Shown here piece after piece: positions 5,549 through 5,693 of a stretch of DNA of 5,693 nucleotides (its first letter is position 1; each line of letters begins with the position of its first letter). Source of the DNA: Spirochaetia bacterium (GTDB lineage: Bacteria > Spirochaetota > Spirochaetia > PWKH01); contig SKXS01000147.1 of NCBI GenBank assembly GCA_007128345.1, positions 1-5,693 of the forward strand. The letters are read 5' to 3'. The notes under the pieces were generated by a model that searched no databases, was not told where the DNA came from, and saw only the letters and a program-made list of their open reading frames with translations. A program made the translations under genes and the position numbers.

Positions 5549-5631
5549 TAACCCGGCGGAGCCGCGAGCGTTGAGGAACCCAGCTCATTTATCTTTTCCT
5601 CCAGCTCTTGGCTCGCGGCTCCGCCGGGTTA
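5549..5631. repeat. Palindromic repeat, copy 2 (perfect 20-bp arms)
   Basis: AACCCGGCGGAGCCGCGAGC (5550-5569) is the exact reverse complement of 5611-5630; the flanking T5549/A5631 extends this by one pair. Inside, GAGGAA (5573-5578) and TTCCTC (5596-5601) form a second perfect 6-bp stem. The element is flanked by TA on both sides, as for IS630/mariner-type insertions. No coding capacity is visible, so a MITE- or REP-like element is likely. Confidence 0.88.
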
Positions 5632-5693
5632 GGGGAAAAACGTACGGAAGACTCCACCACTTAAAATTTCCTAGGGGAACTTCAGATACCGCC
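5632..5693. other. Right-edge segment, nothing recognised
   Basis: These 62 bases hold no reading frame, repeat or signal that I can support. Confidence 0.4.

Noticed and set aside
5286..5631. CRISPR array
   Set aside because: Only two units, 81 bp long, 264 bases apart and internally palindromic; this does not fit CRISPR repeat/spacer spacing.

Overview
The window most likely comes from a spirochaete, in the wider Treponema/Spirochaeta group. The main reasons are a threonyl-tRNA synthetase that lacks the N-terminal TGS domain (as I recall for Borrelia-type enzymes), a NagD-like HAD phosphatase and an M32 peptidase fragment that read like spirochaete/clostridial versions, and palindromic GC-rich repeats at the right end. 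This assignment is by recall of protein families, without any database search. A low-GC Firmicute is the main alternative, because the thrS leader is a T-box.

Left part (1-1474): two minus-strand genes. The first is the 5' part of a DAACS-family dicarboxylate/amino acid:cation symporter that runs off the left edge. Its leader carries a probable promoter, a 5' hairpin with a Shine-Dalgarno sequence in the loop, and a six-codon mini-ORF. The second is an alpha/beta-hydrolase with a lipoprotein signal.

Middle (1475-4848): a divergent intergenic region with a perfect 17-bp palindrome and a good promoter leads into a HAD-IIA phosphatase on the plus strand. A roughly 250-base stretch with no credible gene follows. 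Next comes a well-formed regulatory unit for thrS: promoter, T-box Stem I with a Thr (ACC) specifier, antiterminator with the UGGA bulge, a competing intrinsic terminator, then thrS. Uncharged tRNA-Thr is expected to switch thrS on.

Right part (4849-5693): 23 bases after thrS an M32 carboxypeptidase gene begins, but after about 79 codons the sequence changes to the 3' end of a pyruvate kinase gene in another frame. The junction lies in a 15-base stretch that codes plausibly for both proteins. It is either a genomic deletion/rearrangement or an assembly chimera. Immediately after the pyruvate kinase stop codon lies the first of two 81-bp palindromic repeats, then an intrinsic terminator, a gene-poor stretch and the second repeat, whose arms are a perfect inverted repeat.

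The most interesting items are the complete T-box switch on a TGS-less thrS, the M32/pyk junction, and the palindromic repeat family.
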